A stretch of DNA of 64,000 nt from UBA1847 sp942492205 (GTDB taxonomy: Bacteria; Pseudomonadota; Gammaproteobacteria; Steroidobacterales; Woeseiaceae), in assembly GCA_942492205.1 (NCBI GenBank), contig CALODT010000001.1, positions 992,001 to 1,056,000 of the forward strand, in the 5' to 3' direction. This document shows positions 46,506-55,611 of the stretch, piece by piece (position 1 is the stretch's first letter; each line of letters begins with the position of its first letter). The translations under genes were made by a program, and so were the position numbers. The notes beneath the pieces were generated by a model, which saw only the letters and a program-made list of their open reading frames with translations, made no database searches and was not told the DNA's origin.

Positions 46506-47848
46506 TAGCCGTTTACCTCGATTTCATGCAGGTTTCTTCGCAGGTGCGAGCCATAGTTGTATTTGCCGGTGCAAACGAAAGAGCAAAGCGCCAGGTCTTC
46601 CTCATCGAGTTCGAGGCAACCCAGCTCGCGTGCGCCGTCGGTATCGCGCACAAGAAGCGCTTTGAGCAACGGTGTTGCCAGGATGTCGAGTGGCATGACT
46701 GCTTCGAAGCTGCCGGTCGAGACCATGGCGCGTGGGCTGCCGTTCTGCGAGGTCGTGAAATGGAACTTCTTCCCGAACAGGTTGCCCGCGAATGCGCGTG
46801 CGGCCGAGTACTTGCCAAACCCGGGGCGCAAGAAAGCGAACAGCTCGCGCGGCGCGCCTTCCTGCAGCACGGTGATCTGCCGGTCGTAGCGGCCGAGATA
46901 GGCTGCCCACTGCGCCGCATGGTGGCCGTTGAGAACGGAGCCGGCTACCACGCGCACCTTGCCTCCGGCCAGTTCACCGCTCAGCAGGTCATTAGTGTTT
47001 GCGCCAAGTCGTGTCTTGATGAGGCGCGGGTTCTTGATCATAGGGCCCGTCAACGCGATCACTCGCTCAACCGGCAGCCGTCCCGTCGCGAACTGTTCGC
47101 CTATCGCGATGACGTCCTGAGCGCGGATGTGCCAGACCACCTTTTGTTCGCTGACAGGCTCAAGCAAATGAATATGTGTGCCGACGAGCCCGGCCGGGTG
47201 CGGGCCCGAGAACTCGGCATGTACGAATTGCTCGCCAGCTGGAACTTCGATGCCGGAATTGGCGGCCGTGCAAACGTAGACGGGGCCGTCGGTGAGCTTG
47301 GAGACGATCTCCAGTCCCTGCTCGAAGGCGTCTTTTTTTGCGGCGATAACGACCGCCGGGTCGGCTGCGAGCGGGTTGCTATCGGTTGCCGTTACGAACA
47401 ACGCCCTTGGTGATGCGTCGACGGCCGGGATCTTGCTGAACGGTCGCGTGCGAAAGGCTGCCCATAGACCACTCGCCAGCAGGTTGTCGCGCACGGGTCC
47501 GGCTTCGAGGCTGTAAAGGCGTTCGGCAGAAAAGGTATCGAACTCCTCAGCATCGTCGCCTTCGAGGCGCACCACAACCGAGTGCAGTACGCGCCGTTCG
47601 CCGCGGTTGATCGCGGTGACAACACCGCTGCCGGGCGATGTGAAGTTGACGCCCGGATTCTGTTTATCTTTGAACAGCGGTTGACCGAGTTTGACGCGAT
47701 CACCCTCGCGTACAAGCATGCCGGGCTTCAGGTCGTTGAAGTCGGGGCCTATTACTGCGACAGAGCGCACCTCCTGGCCGTCAGAAATCTTCTGTTCAGG
47801 CGCTCCGGCCAGCGGGATATCAAGTCCCTTCTTGATTTTGAATTGCAT
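46505..47848 (-). CDS. nqrA: Na+-NQR subunit A
   Basis: The 447-residue protein starts with MQFKIKKGLDIPLAGAP, the standard NqrA beginning, and continues with the Rnf-C-like barrel-sandwich fold (DRVKLGQPLFKDK). It is a cytoplasmic subunit that contacts the membrane part. It is the first nqr gene and lies 14 bp downstream of the menA-like gene, so the two are probably co-transcribed. Confidence 0.96.
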   Translation of the reverse strand: MQFKIKKGLDIPLAGAPEQKISDGQEVRSVAVIGPDFNDLKPGMLVREGDRVKLGQPLFKDKQNPGVNFTSPGSGVVTAINRGERRVLHSVVVRLEGDDAEEFDTFSAERLYSLEAGPVRDNLLASGLWAAFRTRPFSKIPAVDASPRALFVTATDSNPLAADPAVVIAAKKDAFEQGLEIVSKLTDGPVYVCTAANSGIEVPAGEQFVHAEFSGPHPAGLVGTHIHLLEPVSEQKVVWHIRAQDVIAIGEQFATGRLPVERVIALTGPMIKNPRLIKTRLGANTNDLLSGELAGGKVRVVAGSVLNGHHAAQWAAYLGRYDRQITVLQEGAPRELFAFLRPGFGKYSAARAFAGNLFGKKFHFTTSQNGSPRAMVSTGSFEAVMPLDILATPLLKALLVRDTDGARELGCLELDEEDLALCSFVCTGKYNYGSHLRRNLHEIEVNG

Positions 47849-47862
47849 CGTAATCTACTGGG

Positions 47863-48843
47863 TTACCACCACAAGGAATACAGAGCACAGGCGGCCAGCC
47901 AAAGGCAGCCGACTGTATGAATGGCGAGTGTCGATTCGATCGCCTTGGTCATTGCTTCGCGGTCCGTTATTCCCGTGACAATCGCTGCCGAGGCGCGCCA
48001 AGCGAGCAACAGCAGTCCCGCAGGTACCAGCGGAGCCAGCAATGGCAAGCGGCCCGTGATGGTCATTGCCAGAACGGTCAGAAAGGCTCCGACGTGTATT
48101 GCAAGGTAGAGCCGCGATGTGCCACCAAGACCGAGCCGAACCGGCAGCGTGTCTTTGCCGCAGGCGCCGTCGGCCTCGATGTCCGGGACTTCATTGATGA
48201 GCAGAATTGCCGCGACCCATATACTCACGGGCAGCGAAAAGAGCAGCAGGGCGGCATTGATCGATGCACCCTGCAGCCAGGCGGCGCCCGTCACCGGCAA
48301 CACGCCAAGACCAACGGCGACGGCTATTTCACCGAGCCCGATCGAGCTGAGCTTGACGGGACCGAGCGAATAAAGAACGCACAAGGCGATGCCCGCGACC
48401 CCAAACCAGAGGACCGTGGGGCCCGCTTCGAAAAACAGCACCACCCCTGCGAGCGCCGCGATTACCAATAGCGCGACGCCGAGGCGCGCCATTCGTGACT
48501 GACTGAGGATACCCATCTGGATAAAACGCGAGCCGCCGGTATACGGATAAATGCGCTGTTCGTTCAGCCGATCCGTTCCGATCGTCTCGTCCCCGACGTC
48601 ATTCAGCACGTTGCTAGCCGCATGTACGCAGACGGTCGCCAGCAGGGCAAAAAGAAACAGGGACGTGTCGAAGCTGCCGGACGCATACACGCCCCACGTT
48701 GTGCCAACGAACACAGGCATGACGGAGGCCGGAAAAAATTTCGGTCGTGTTGCATGAAATGCACGCTTGACCATCCGTGAAAACGATTCGCCGGCAAACT
48801 CCTCGGCAACCGGGTTAATCGGTGTTGCAGTATCCTGTGACAT
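47863..48843 (-). CDS. menA: UbiA-family prenyltransferase, MenA-like
   Basis: A 326-residue membrane protein with the two aspartate motifs of UbiA enzymes: NVLNDVGDE and NEVPDIEADGACGKDTLPVRLG. The start RPKFFPASVMPV resembles 1,4-dihydroxy-2-naphthoate polyprenyltransferase, the step that makes demethylmenaquinone. This agrees with the low-potential quinone users nearby (NapC-like, frdCAB). Other UbiA activities cannot be excluded. It is the first gene of the run leading into nqrABCDEF. Confidence 0.8.
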   Translation of the reverse strand: MSQDTATPINPVAEEFAGESFSRMVKRAFHATRPKFFPASVMPVFVGTTWGVYASGSFDTSLFLFALLATVCVHAASNVLNDVGDETIGTDRLNEQRIYPYTGGSRFIQMGILSQSRMARLGVALLVIAALAGVVLFFEAGPTVLWFGVAGIALCVLYSLGPVKLSSIGLGEIAVAVGLGVLPVTGAAWLQGASINAALLLFSLPVSIWVAAILLINEVPDIEADGACGKDTLPVRLGLGGTSRLYLAIHVGAFLTVLAMTITGRLPLLAPLVPAGLLLLAWRASAAIVTGITDREAMTKAIESTLAIHTVGCLWLAACALYSLWW

Positions 48844-49071
48844 GTTGCTTCCCCGCGGCAGGCTTATGGCTGGACGGCAGCCCTTGGCAGCCCCGATGAG
48901 TATTCGTTGTGGGCCTTTTATACCCGAATGTGCGGGTAGTTACATACGCGCTTACCGAGAACCGCTCTCGACTAGGTTTCGGAGACCGAGACGCTGTACA
49001 CTAGCCGGCTTTGCCGGTGCCGCCAGGTTTGGCAGGCACGGCTCAAACAGATATCAGAACAGGAAATTGCA

Positions 49072-51249
49072 ATGAAAATCAGCAGCTTGATAATCCTGTC
49101 GCTCTCAGTCCTGATGCTCGGGGCATGCGGTGGCGCGGATCGCGCGGGCGACGCAGCACCGGTTTCTTCGACAACAGAGGATGAAATATCAGTGACAGCC
49201 ACGGAGCTCGAGGGTAACCCGTTCATGGAGGAATGGACGACCCCCTATGGCGTGCCGCCATTCGCCAGCATCGAGAACGGCCATTACATGCCGGCACTCA
49301 AAAAGGGCATCCTGGAGCTGCGCGCCGACATTCAGGCTATCGTGGAAAACCCTGAGCCCCCCAGCTTCGAAAATACGATTGTCGCCCTGGAAACGGCCGG
49401 CGCGACGCTCGATCGCGTGGCCTCGACGTTTAATAACGTCACGAGTACGGATATCGATGACGAACTTCGTGCCCTGGAAACCAGGGTCTACCCGATGCTG
49501 ACGCGCGAATTCGATGCGATATCGCTCAACGGCAAGCTGTTTGAGCGAATCCGCACGCTTTACGAGCAGTCGGACAGCCTGGGACTCGACGAACAGGACG
49601 CCCGGCTGCTCGAGCTCCGACATCGTCAGTTTGTCCGCCAGGGTGCGGCGCTCGACCCGGAGACCAAAGCGAAAGTCGCGGAACTCAACGCCGAGATTTC
49701 CGGATTGACCACGCAGTTCGGCCAGAACCTGCTGGCCGCCACCAAGGCATTCAAGCTCACGCTTACGGACGAGGCAGACACCGCCGGTCTGAGTGAAGAC
49801 TTCAAGGCGTCGGTATGGGATGAGGAAGCGGGTGCCTGGGTCGTAGGGTTGAATCGCTCCGCTTACGAGACGTTCATGACGCAGTCGGAGAATCGCGAGC
49901 TGCGCGAGAAGCTCTTCAATGCCTACCGCCTGCGAGCCTCCGAGGGCGAGCATGACAACGGCCCGATCGCAATCCGGATTGCGCAGCTAAGAGCAGAGAT
50001 CGCAAGGCTCAAGGGCTACACTTCGCACGCGCATTTTCAGCTTGAAACGCGCATGGCCAAGACGCCCAAGGGCGCTGAGGACTTCCTGCTGCGGGTTTGG
50101 CGCCCGGGCCTGGAGCGGGCCAAGGAAGAGCGAACCGACATGCAGGCGATGATTGGCGACGAGTTTGCGTTTGCTGCGCACGACTGGTGGCACTACGCAG
50201 AGAAGGTCCGAAAAGCGCGCTTCGATATTGACGAAAACGAGACCAAGCCTTACTTCGACCTGCAGAAGGTCAGGGGAGGCGCTTTCGAGATGGCAAATCG
50301 TCTGTTTGGTTTGACCTTCGAGCCGGTTGATGTCGAAGGGTGGAACCCGGTTGTCACGGCTTACGACGTAAAGGACGCTGACGGCAGTCATCTCGGACTT
50401 TTCATGCATGACATGTATGCGCGCGACTCCAAGCGCGGCGGCGCGTGGATGAGCGCGTACCGGGATGCGTCGAATATCGACGGCAACAACATACGACCGA
50501 TCATCACCAATAACCTGAACCTGTCGACGCCACCGAAGGGTCAGCCGACGCTGATGCGCTTCTCGGAAGTCGAGACGCTGTTTCATGAATTCGGCCATGG
50601 CCTGCACGGGCTGATGACGAAAATCGACTACCCGCTGTTTTCCGGGGTGGACGGACCGCGCGATTACACTGAATTTCCGGCGCAGATTCTCGAGCACTGG
50701 ACGGCTGAGCCGCAGATGCTCGCCCTGTATGCGCATCACTATGCAACGGGCGATGTCATTCCCGCCGAGCTGGTCGAGCGTATGCGGGTCGCAGCCAACT
50801 TCAACCAGGGGTTCGCAACGACCGAGTATGTCGCGGCATCGTTGCTGGACCTTCGCTGGCACATGCTGACGGTCGAGGAGGCTGCCGCAATTACGGATGC
50901 GCGCGCGTTCGAGAAGCGGGTGCTGGATGAATACGGCCTCATTGACGAGATCGAACCGCGCTACCGCTCGCAGTACTTCAGCCATATCTTCGCGGGGGGC
51001 TACTCCGCCGGCTACTACGCCTACCTGTGGTCGGAGATCCTCGACGCCGACGGCTTTGCTGCGTTCAAACAGGCTGAAGACATTTTCGATCCCGAGACCG
51101 CAGCGCGACTCAAGAAATGGGTGTACGAATCCGGCGGTTTGCGTGAGGCAGATGAGTTATACCGCAACTTCCGCGGCCGGGACCCGAGCATCGAGCCGTT
51201 GCTCGAGGGCCGCGGCTTCGCGGTCGTGGAAGCGGACGACGAAACTTAA
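49072..51249 (+). CDS. M3-family oligopeptidase lipoprotein
   Basis: A 725-residue protein with a lipoprotein signal (MLGAC near residue 19) and the zinc motif HEFGH (residues 505-509), followed by the downstream glutamate region (EFPAQILEHW). Similar to Dcp/oligopeptidase A. Most relatives are cytoplasmic, so the lipid anchor points to an envelope peptidase that trims oligopeptides in the periplasm. A clear terminator follows. Confidence 0.9.
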   Translation: MKISSLIILSLSVLMLGACGGADRAGDAAPVSSTTEDEISVTATELEGNPFMEEWTTPYGVPPFASIENGHYMPALKKGILELRADIQAIVENPEPPSFENTIVALETAGATLDRVASTFNNVTSTDIDDELRALETRVYPMLTREFDAISLNGKLFERIRTLYEQSDSLGLDEQDARLLELRHRQFVRQGAALDPETKAKVAELNAEISGLTTQFGQNLLAATKAFKLTLTDEADTAGLSEDFKASVWDEEAGAWVVGLNRSAYETFMTQSENRELREKLFNAYRLRASEGEHDNGPIAIRIAQLRAEIARLKGYTSHAHFQLETRMAKTPKGAEDFLLRVWRPGLERAKEERTDMQAMIGDEFAFAAHDWWHYAEKVRKARFDIDENETKPYFDLQKVRGGAFEMANRLFGLTFEPVDVEGWNPVVTAYDVKDADGSHLGLFMHDMYARDSKRGGAWMSAYRDASNIDGNNIRPIITNNLNLSTPPKGQPTLMRFSEVETLFHEFGHGLHGLMTKIDYPLFSGVDGPRDYTEFPAQILEHWTAEPQMLALYAHHYATGDVIPAELVERMRVAANFNQGFATTEYVAASLLDLRWHMLTVEEAAAITDARAFEKRVLDEYGLIDEIEPRYRSQYFSHIFAGGYSAGYYAYLWSEILDADGFAAFKQAEDIFDPETAARLKKWVYESGGLREADELYRNFRGRDPSIEPLLEGRGFAVVEADDET

Positions 51250-51278
51250 TCCATCGTCACCGTGCACGTGACAAGAAG

Positions 51279-51306
51279 ACGCCGGCGTACAGCCGGCGTT
51301 TTTTTT
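51279..51306 (+). terminator. Rho-independent terminator after the M3 peptidase gene
   Basis: An 8-bp perfect stem (ACGCCGGC / GCCGGCGT) with a 5-base loop is followed by eight T residues. It lies 30 bp after the stop of the peptidase gene and at the end of the convergent hupE gene. Confidence 0.9.
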
Positions 51307-52096
51307 ACGACAGCATCCGGGTGACGAACCACCACAAGCCGGTGATGCCAATCAGCAGTGACGCCGGGCGCGCCACCGCGTTTCTGTAGCGCGCCTGTCC
51401 GCCGGGATCGTGCAACGCGCGTCGCAGTAACAGCCCGAGTATTGCGGCAACACCAATGACGGAAAGCTGGCCGATTTCGACGCCGACGTTGAATCCGATC
51501 AGCGCGCTCCAGAACTGGCCCGGCGGCAGGCCCAGTTCGCCAAAGAAACCGGCAAACCCGAGCCCGTGAATCAGGCCGAAAGCGAATACCACGATCGGCC
51601 GCCAGCGGGTCATATCCCTGGAGACCAGGTTTTCGATCGCAACAAACGCGATGGTCAACGCGATCAGCGGTTCGACCACTGATGCGGCGGGTGTAATGAC
51701 GCCGCTTGCGGCCAGGGCGAGCGTCACGGTGTGCGCCACGGTGAATGCCGAGATCTGTATGACCAGCGCACGCAGCCGGGTCGATGCGAGAAAGACGGCC
51801 AGCACGAACAGGATATGGTCGGCACCGTCCGGGAGGATGTGACCGATGCCGATGGTGACGTACAAGCCGGCCGTCGACCAGAAGCTGCGTTCCTCGCCGG
51901 AGGCGTCGAGCAGCGGCTTCAGCTCTTTTGGCTTGACGTCACCTTCGGCACTGTTGAGTTCGGCGAGCGCGGCACAAAGCGCCGGATCCATGCCGTCTTC
52001 ACCCGGCGTACAGAATTCATCCTCGGGGTGACCAAATGCCAGGGACGAGACGAGCAGTGCTGCAAGCAAGGCGAGCAGCGTTGGTTTGCCGCGCAC
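51305..52096 (-). CDS. hupE: HupE/UreJ-family membrane protein
   Basis: A 263-residue protein with a signal peptide ending at AFG and the metal-binding-like start HPEDEFC. It has six or so helices with the family phrases GIGHILPDGADHILF, FTVAHTVTL and FGLIHGLGFAGFF. HupE/UreJ proteins are linked to nickel uptake for hydrogenase or urease. The gene is 29 kb from the hyp operon, so a common role is only an inference. It follows the acyl-CoA dehydrogenase gene by 9 bp. Confidence 0.85.
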   Translation of the reverse strand: MRGKPTLLALLAALLVSSLAFGHPEDEFCTPGEDGMDPALCAALAELNSAEGDVKPKELKPLLDASGEERSFWSTAGLYVTIGIGHILPDGADHILFVLAVFLASTRLRALVIQISAFTVAHTVTLALAASGVITPAASVVEPLIALTIAFVAIENLVSRDMTRWRPIVVFAFGLIHGLGFAGFFGELGLPPGQFWSALIGFNVGVEIGQLSVIGVAAILGLLLRRALHDPGGQARYRNAVARPASLLIGITGLWWFVTRMLS

Positions 52097-52105
52097 GAGC
52101 CGGTG

Positions 52106-53329
52106 TCAGTCCCGCTGGATATAGCGCCGCAGTTCCTTGCGCGCGACGACCATGCGATGAACCTCGTCGGGTCCGTCTGCGAAGCGCAAGGTACGCGCGG
52201 ACATGTACATCGCCGCGAGCGGGAAGTCCTGCGAGATGCCGGCGGCACCGTGCATCTGGATGGCGTCGTCAATGACATCGATGGCGATACTCGGAACGGT
52301 CGCTTTGATTTTCGAGATCCAGGTCTGCGCCTCCTGAACGCCCTCTGTGTCGATAATGTATGACGTCTGCAGCGTGAGCAGTCGCGCCATGTCGATGTTC
52401 ATGCGGGCGCGGGCGATCACATCGTAATTTCCGCCGAGTTTGGCCAGAGGTCGGCCAAAAGCGGTACGTGAGACGGCGCGTTCGCACATGAGCTGCAGCG
52501 CGCGTTCGGCCATTCCGATGGCGCGCATGCAGTGGTGAATGCGACCGGGCCCCAGTCGGCCCTGTGCGATTTCGAAGCCGCGGCCGGGTCCAAGGATGAT
52601 ATTCGCCTCAGGAACGCGAACGTCGTTGAGACGAATGTGCATGTGACCGTGCGGTGCGTCGTCCATGGCAAACACGTTCATCCCGCGCACGATTTCGACG
52701 CCGGGTGTATCGATAGGAACCAGAATCTGTGAGTGTTGCGTGTGCCGGTCATTCTCGGGATTTGTCTTGACCATGCAGATCAGTATCTTGCAACGCTTGT
52801 CGCCGGCACCGGAGATGTAGGTCTTTTCGCCGTTGATCACCCACTCGCCGTTCTCGAGCACCGCGGACGTTGCGATGTTAGTGGCATCGGAGGAAGCGAC
52901 GTCGGGTTCGGTCATCGCATAGGCCGAACGGATCTCGCCATTCAAGAGCGGCTTGAGCCACCGCTCTTTCTGTTCTTTCGTGCCGTATCGCTCGAGTACC
53001 TCCATGTTGCCAGTGTCGGGGGCGCTGCAATTAAATGCCTCGGCTGCGAGGTGCGCGCGACCGGTTTCTTCAGCGAGCCACGCGTACTCAACGGTACTCA
53101 GGCCGAAGCCGCTGTCGCTGTCGGTCAGCCAGAAGTTCCACAGGCCCTCTTCGCGTGCCGCGGATTTCAATCCCTCAATAATTTCTGTCTGCCGATCGGT
53201 CAGCGACCAACGATCCCCTTTGGAGACTTCCTCGAGGAACTCTTCATCGACCGGCAGAACCCGATCCGTAATAAACGTGCGAACGGCCTCCAGTAACGGC
53301 CGTACGCGTTCGCTGACGCCAAGATTCAT
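52106..53329 (-). CDS. Acyl-CoA dehydrogenase
   Basis: A 407-residue enzyme. The start at 53329 has GGAGGAATCACC directly before, whereas the upstream ATG at 53401 has no such site. Motifs include YAMTEPDVASSDATN (FAD/acyl site), GAGDKRCKILICM and the C-terminal QMHGAAGISQDFPLA stretch. It removes hydrogens from the alpha-beta carbons of acyl-CoA and passes electrons to ETF. The substrate chain length is not evident. Confidence 0.92.
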   Translation of the reverse strand: MNLGVSERVRPLLEAVRTFITDRVLPVDEEFLEEVSKGDRWSLTDRQTEIIEGLKSAAREEGLWNFWLTDSDSGFGLSTVEYAWLAEETGRAHLAAEAFNCSAPDTGNMEVLERYGTKEQKERWLKPLLNGEIRSAYAMTEPDVASSDATNIATSAVLENGEWVINGEKTYISGAGDKRCKILICMVKTNPENDRHTQHSQILVPIDTPGVEIVRGMNVFAMDDAPHGHMHIRLNDVRVPEANIILGPGRGFEIAQGRLGPGRIHHCMRAIGMAERALQLMCERAVSRTAFGRPLAKLGGNYDVIARARMNIDMARLLTLQTSYIIDTEGVQEAQTWISKIKATVPSIAIDVIDDAIQMHGAAGISQDFPLAAMYMSARTLRFADGPDEVHRMVVARKELRRYIQRD

Positions 53330-53445
53330 GGTGATTCCTCCCGCAAATATCAGGGCGAGTGTACACGCCTGGCCGATCCGCTGCGCGCCCGGCGCGAGCA
53401 TGTATTAGAATCAGCGGCCCTTTGTGTTCGCGTTCGAGGATCACG

Positions 53446-55353
53446 ATGCCTTTGAGATACTGCCTGCTTGTCATGCTCGCCTTGCTGCTTGGCGCGTGCG
53501 CCGACAAGACCGCTGAGAAAGAATCCGGGCAGGAGCCCTACGACCCCGCGCGGGACTATTTCACGTTTGCCAATACCGATGCGTTCCTCAGCGAACACCT
53601 GGCACTCGATCTCAGCGTCGATTTTGAGAACAGGCAGCTCAAGGGGAGTGCGCTGCTCACCATGCGCAGGCTTGATGAAGCGGCGGAGCGCATTGTCCTC
53701 GACACTCGAGATCTCGCGATTAGCGGCGTGCAAGTCCTGTTAGCTGACGAAGAGCCGCTGGACGCGGAGTTTCAACTTGCCGCTAACGACCCGGTCCTGG
53801 GTGCACCATTGCTGATCAACCTTCCTGCTGCTGCGATCGGCGCGCCACGCTTCGGCTTGAAGATCGCCTATTCGACCAGCCCCGGGTCGACCGCGCTGCA
53901 ATGGCTGCCGCCGCGACTCACCGCGGGCGGCAAGCACCCGCTGATGTTCTCGCAGTCACAGGCGATCCACGCGCGCAGCTGGATTCCGTTGCAGGATACG
54001 CCTGGCGTACGCATTACATATGAAGCAAAGATCACGACGCCGCCGGAACTGCTGGCCGTCATGAGTGCAAACAACGACCCATTGACACCGCGCAGCGGCG
54101 AGTACCGATTCGAGATGCCGCAGCCGATTCCGTCCTACCTGATGGCGATAGCCGTCGGCAATATCTTTTTCGCGCCGCTCGGTGAGGAAACCGGCGTCTA
54201 CGCAGAGCCGGAGCTGCTGGAGGCGTCGGTGTTTGAATTCGCGGACACGCAGGAAATGTTCGAGCAGGCAGAGGCTCTGTTCGGCCCGTACGAGTGGGGC
54301 CGATACGACCTTCTCGTGCTGCCACCGAGCTTTCCTTACGGTGGCATGGAAAATCCGAGATTGTCCTTCATTACGCCGAGCCTGCTGGCAGGCGATCGCA
54401 GCCTGGTCGGTGTCGTTGCCCACGAACTGGCGCATTCCTGGTCCGGCAACCTGGTTACCAATGCAACCTGGCGCGATGGCTGGCTCAACGAAGGCATGAC
54501 CAGTTACCTGGAGTCTCGGCTGATGGAGGTGATTTACAACACGGATCGAGTCGACGAGCAGCGAGTGCTGAGTTACCAGGAACTGCTGCTGGACCTCGAG
54601 TCGGTGCCGCTCGATATGCAGGCGCTGGCGCCGCGGCTGGATGTCGGCGATGCCGATAGTTTCCAGGGGACCATCCACTACACCAAAGGCGAGTTATTTC
54701 TTCAGTACCTCGAAAGAGCGTTCGGTCGCGACGCATTCGACGCTTTTCTCTCTTCGTATTTCGCGGAGTTTGCTTTTCGAACCATAACGACTGAGCGTTT
54801 CCTCGACTATCTCGAGCAGAATCTATTGCAGGCAGAGTCGAGCAAAGTCAGTCGCGCCGATGTCGAAGCGTGGCTGTACCAGCCGGGCCTTCCAGAGAAT
54901 GCGCCTCTGCCGTCCTCGGCGACGCTGGATGCGGCCGAGTCGATCGCTGCGGCCTGGGCCAAAGGCCAGATCGACGTTCAGGAAATCCCGATTGGCGAGT
55001 GGAGTGCGCAGGCGACGGTGCATTTCATTAACAGCCTGCCGAGCGACCTGGAACTCGAGCGGCTCGCGGTCCTGGATCGCGAACTGGGCTTCAGTACGAC
55101 GCGTAATGCCGAAGTCGGACGCACCTGGTTTATCCAGGTCGCAAAACGGCGCTATACCGGCGCTTATGAGCCGCTGGAGCAGTACCTGAATCGTTACGGG
55201 CGCGGTCGGCTGATTTATCCGATCTACATGGCATTGGCTGATAACGGTTCGGACCTCGAGCTGGCGCAGCAGATATTCGCAGCGGCACGAGCGGGCTACC
55301 ATCCTTTGACAGATGCCGGTATTGCCAAAGCCCTCGGAGTCGATGGCCGCTAA
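53446..55353 (+). CDS. M1-family aminopeptidase lipoprotein (LTA4H-like)
   Basis: A 635-residue protein with a lipoprotein signal (LLLGAC). It has the aminopeptidase exopeptidase motif GGMEN (near residue 299) and the zinc motif HELAH (residues 326-330) with a second-ligand NEG 18 residues on. The C-terminal helical domain resembles leukotriene-A4-hydrolase-type bacterial aminopeptidases. ATG 53446 is chosen since the lipobox begins there. It probably clips N-terminal residues from peptides in the periplasm. Confidence 0.92.
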   Translation: MPLRYCLLVMLALLLGACADKTAEKESGQEPYDPARDYFTFANTDAFLSEHLALDLSVDFENRQLKGSALLTMRRLDEAAERIVLDTRDLAISGVQVLLADEEPLDAEFQLAANDPVLGAPLLINLPAAAIGAPRFGLKIAYSTSPGSTALQWLPPRLTAGGKHPLMFSQSQAIHARSWIPLQDTPGVRITYEAKITTPPELLAVMSANNDPLTPRSGEYRFEMPQPIPSYLMAIAVGNIFFAPLGEETGVYAEPELLEASVFEFADTQEMFEQAEALFGPYEWGRYDLLVLPPSFPYGGMENPRLSFITPSLLAGDRSLVGVVAHELAHSWSGNLVTNATWRDGWLNEGMTSYLESRLMEVIYNTDRVDEQRVLSYQELLLDLESVPLDMQALAPRLDVGDADSFQGTIHYTKGELFLQYLERAFGRDAFDAFLSSYFAEFAFRTITTERFLDYLEQNLLQAESSKVSRADVEAWLYQPGLPENAPLPSSATLDAAESIAAAWAKGQIDVQEIPIGEWSAQATVHFINSLPSDLELERLAVLDRELGFSTTRNAEVGRTWFIQVAKRRYTGAYEPLEQYLNRYGRGRLIYPIYMALADNGSDLELAQQIFAAARAGYHPLTDAGIAKALGVDGR

Positions 55354-55611
55354 GTTACAGCTGGCATAAGACAAAATGTGCATCGATGTCGCCGTTCGAC
55401 GACGCTGACGGTGCCCGGAAACCTGTTGTCCAGGTGTTATCATCGAGTTGTCTAGGCGCTTGGGCCAGGACTGAAGCTATTGTCGTTGCGATGCGGTTTG
55501 CCGACCTCGCAAACGCATTGTCGTGCTCGTCGACGCGCTGTCGATTCGCGCGGACGATGATAGCTGGCACAGTAATGACAAGGCCCGTATGGGCCGGTCG
55601 AGGAGCAGCTC

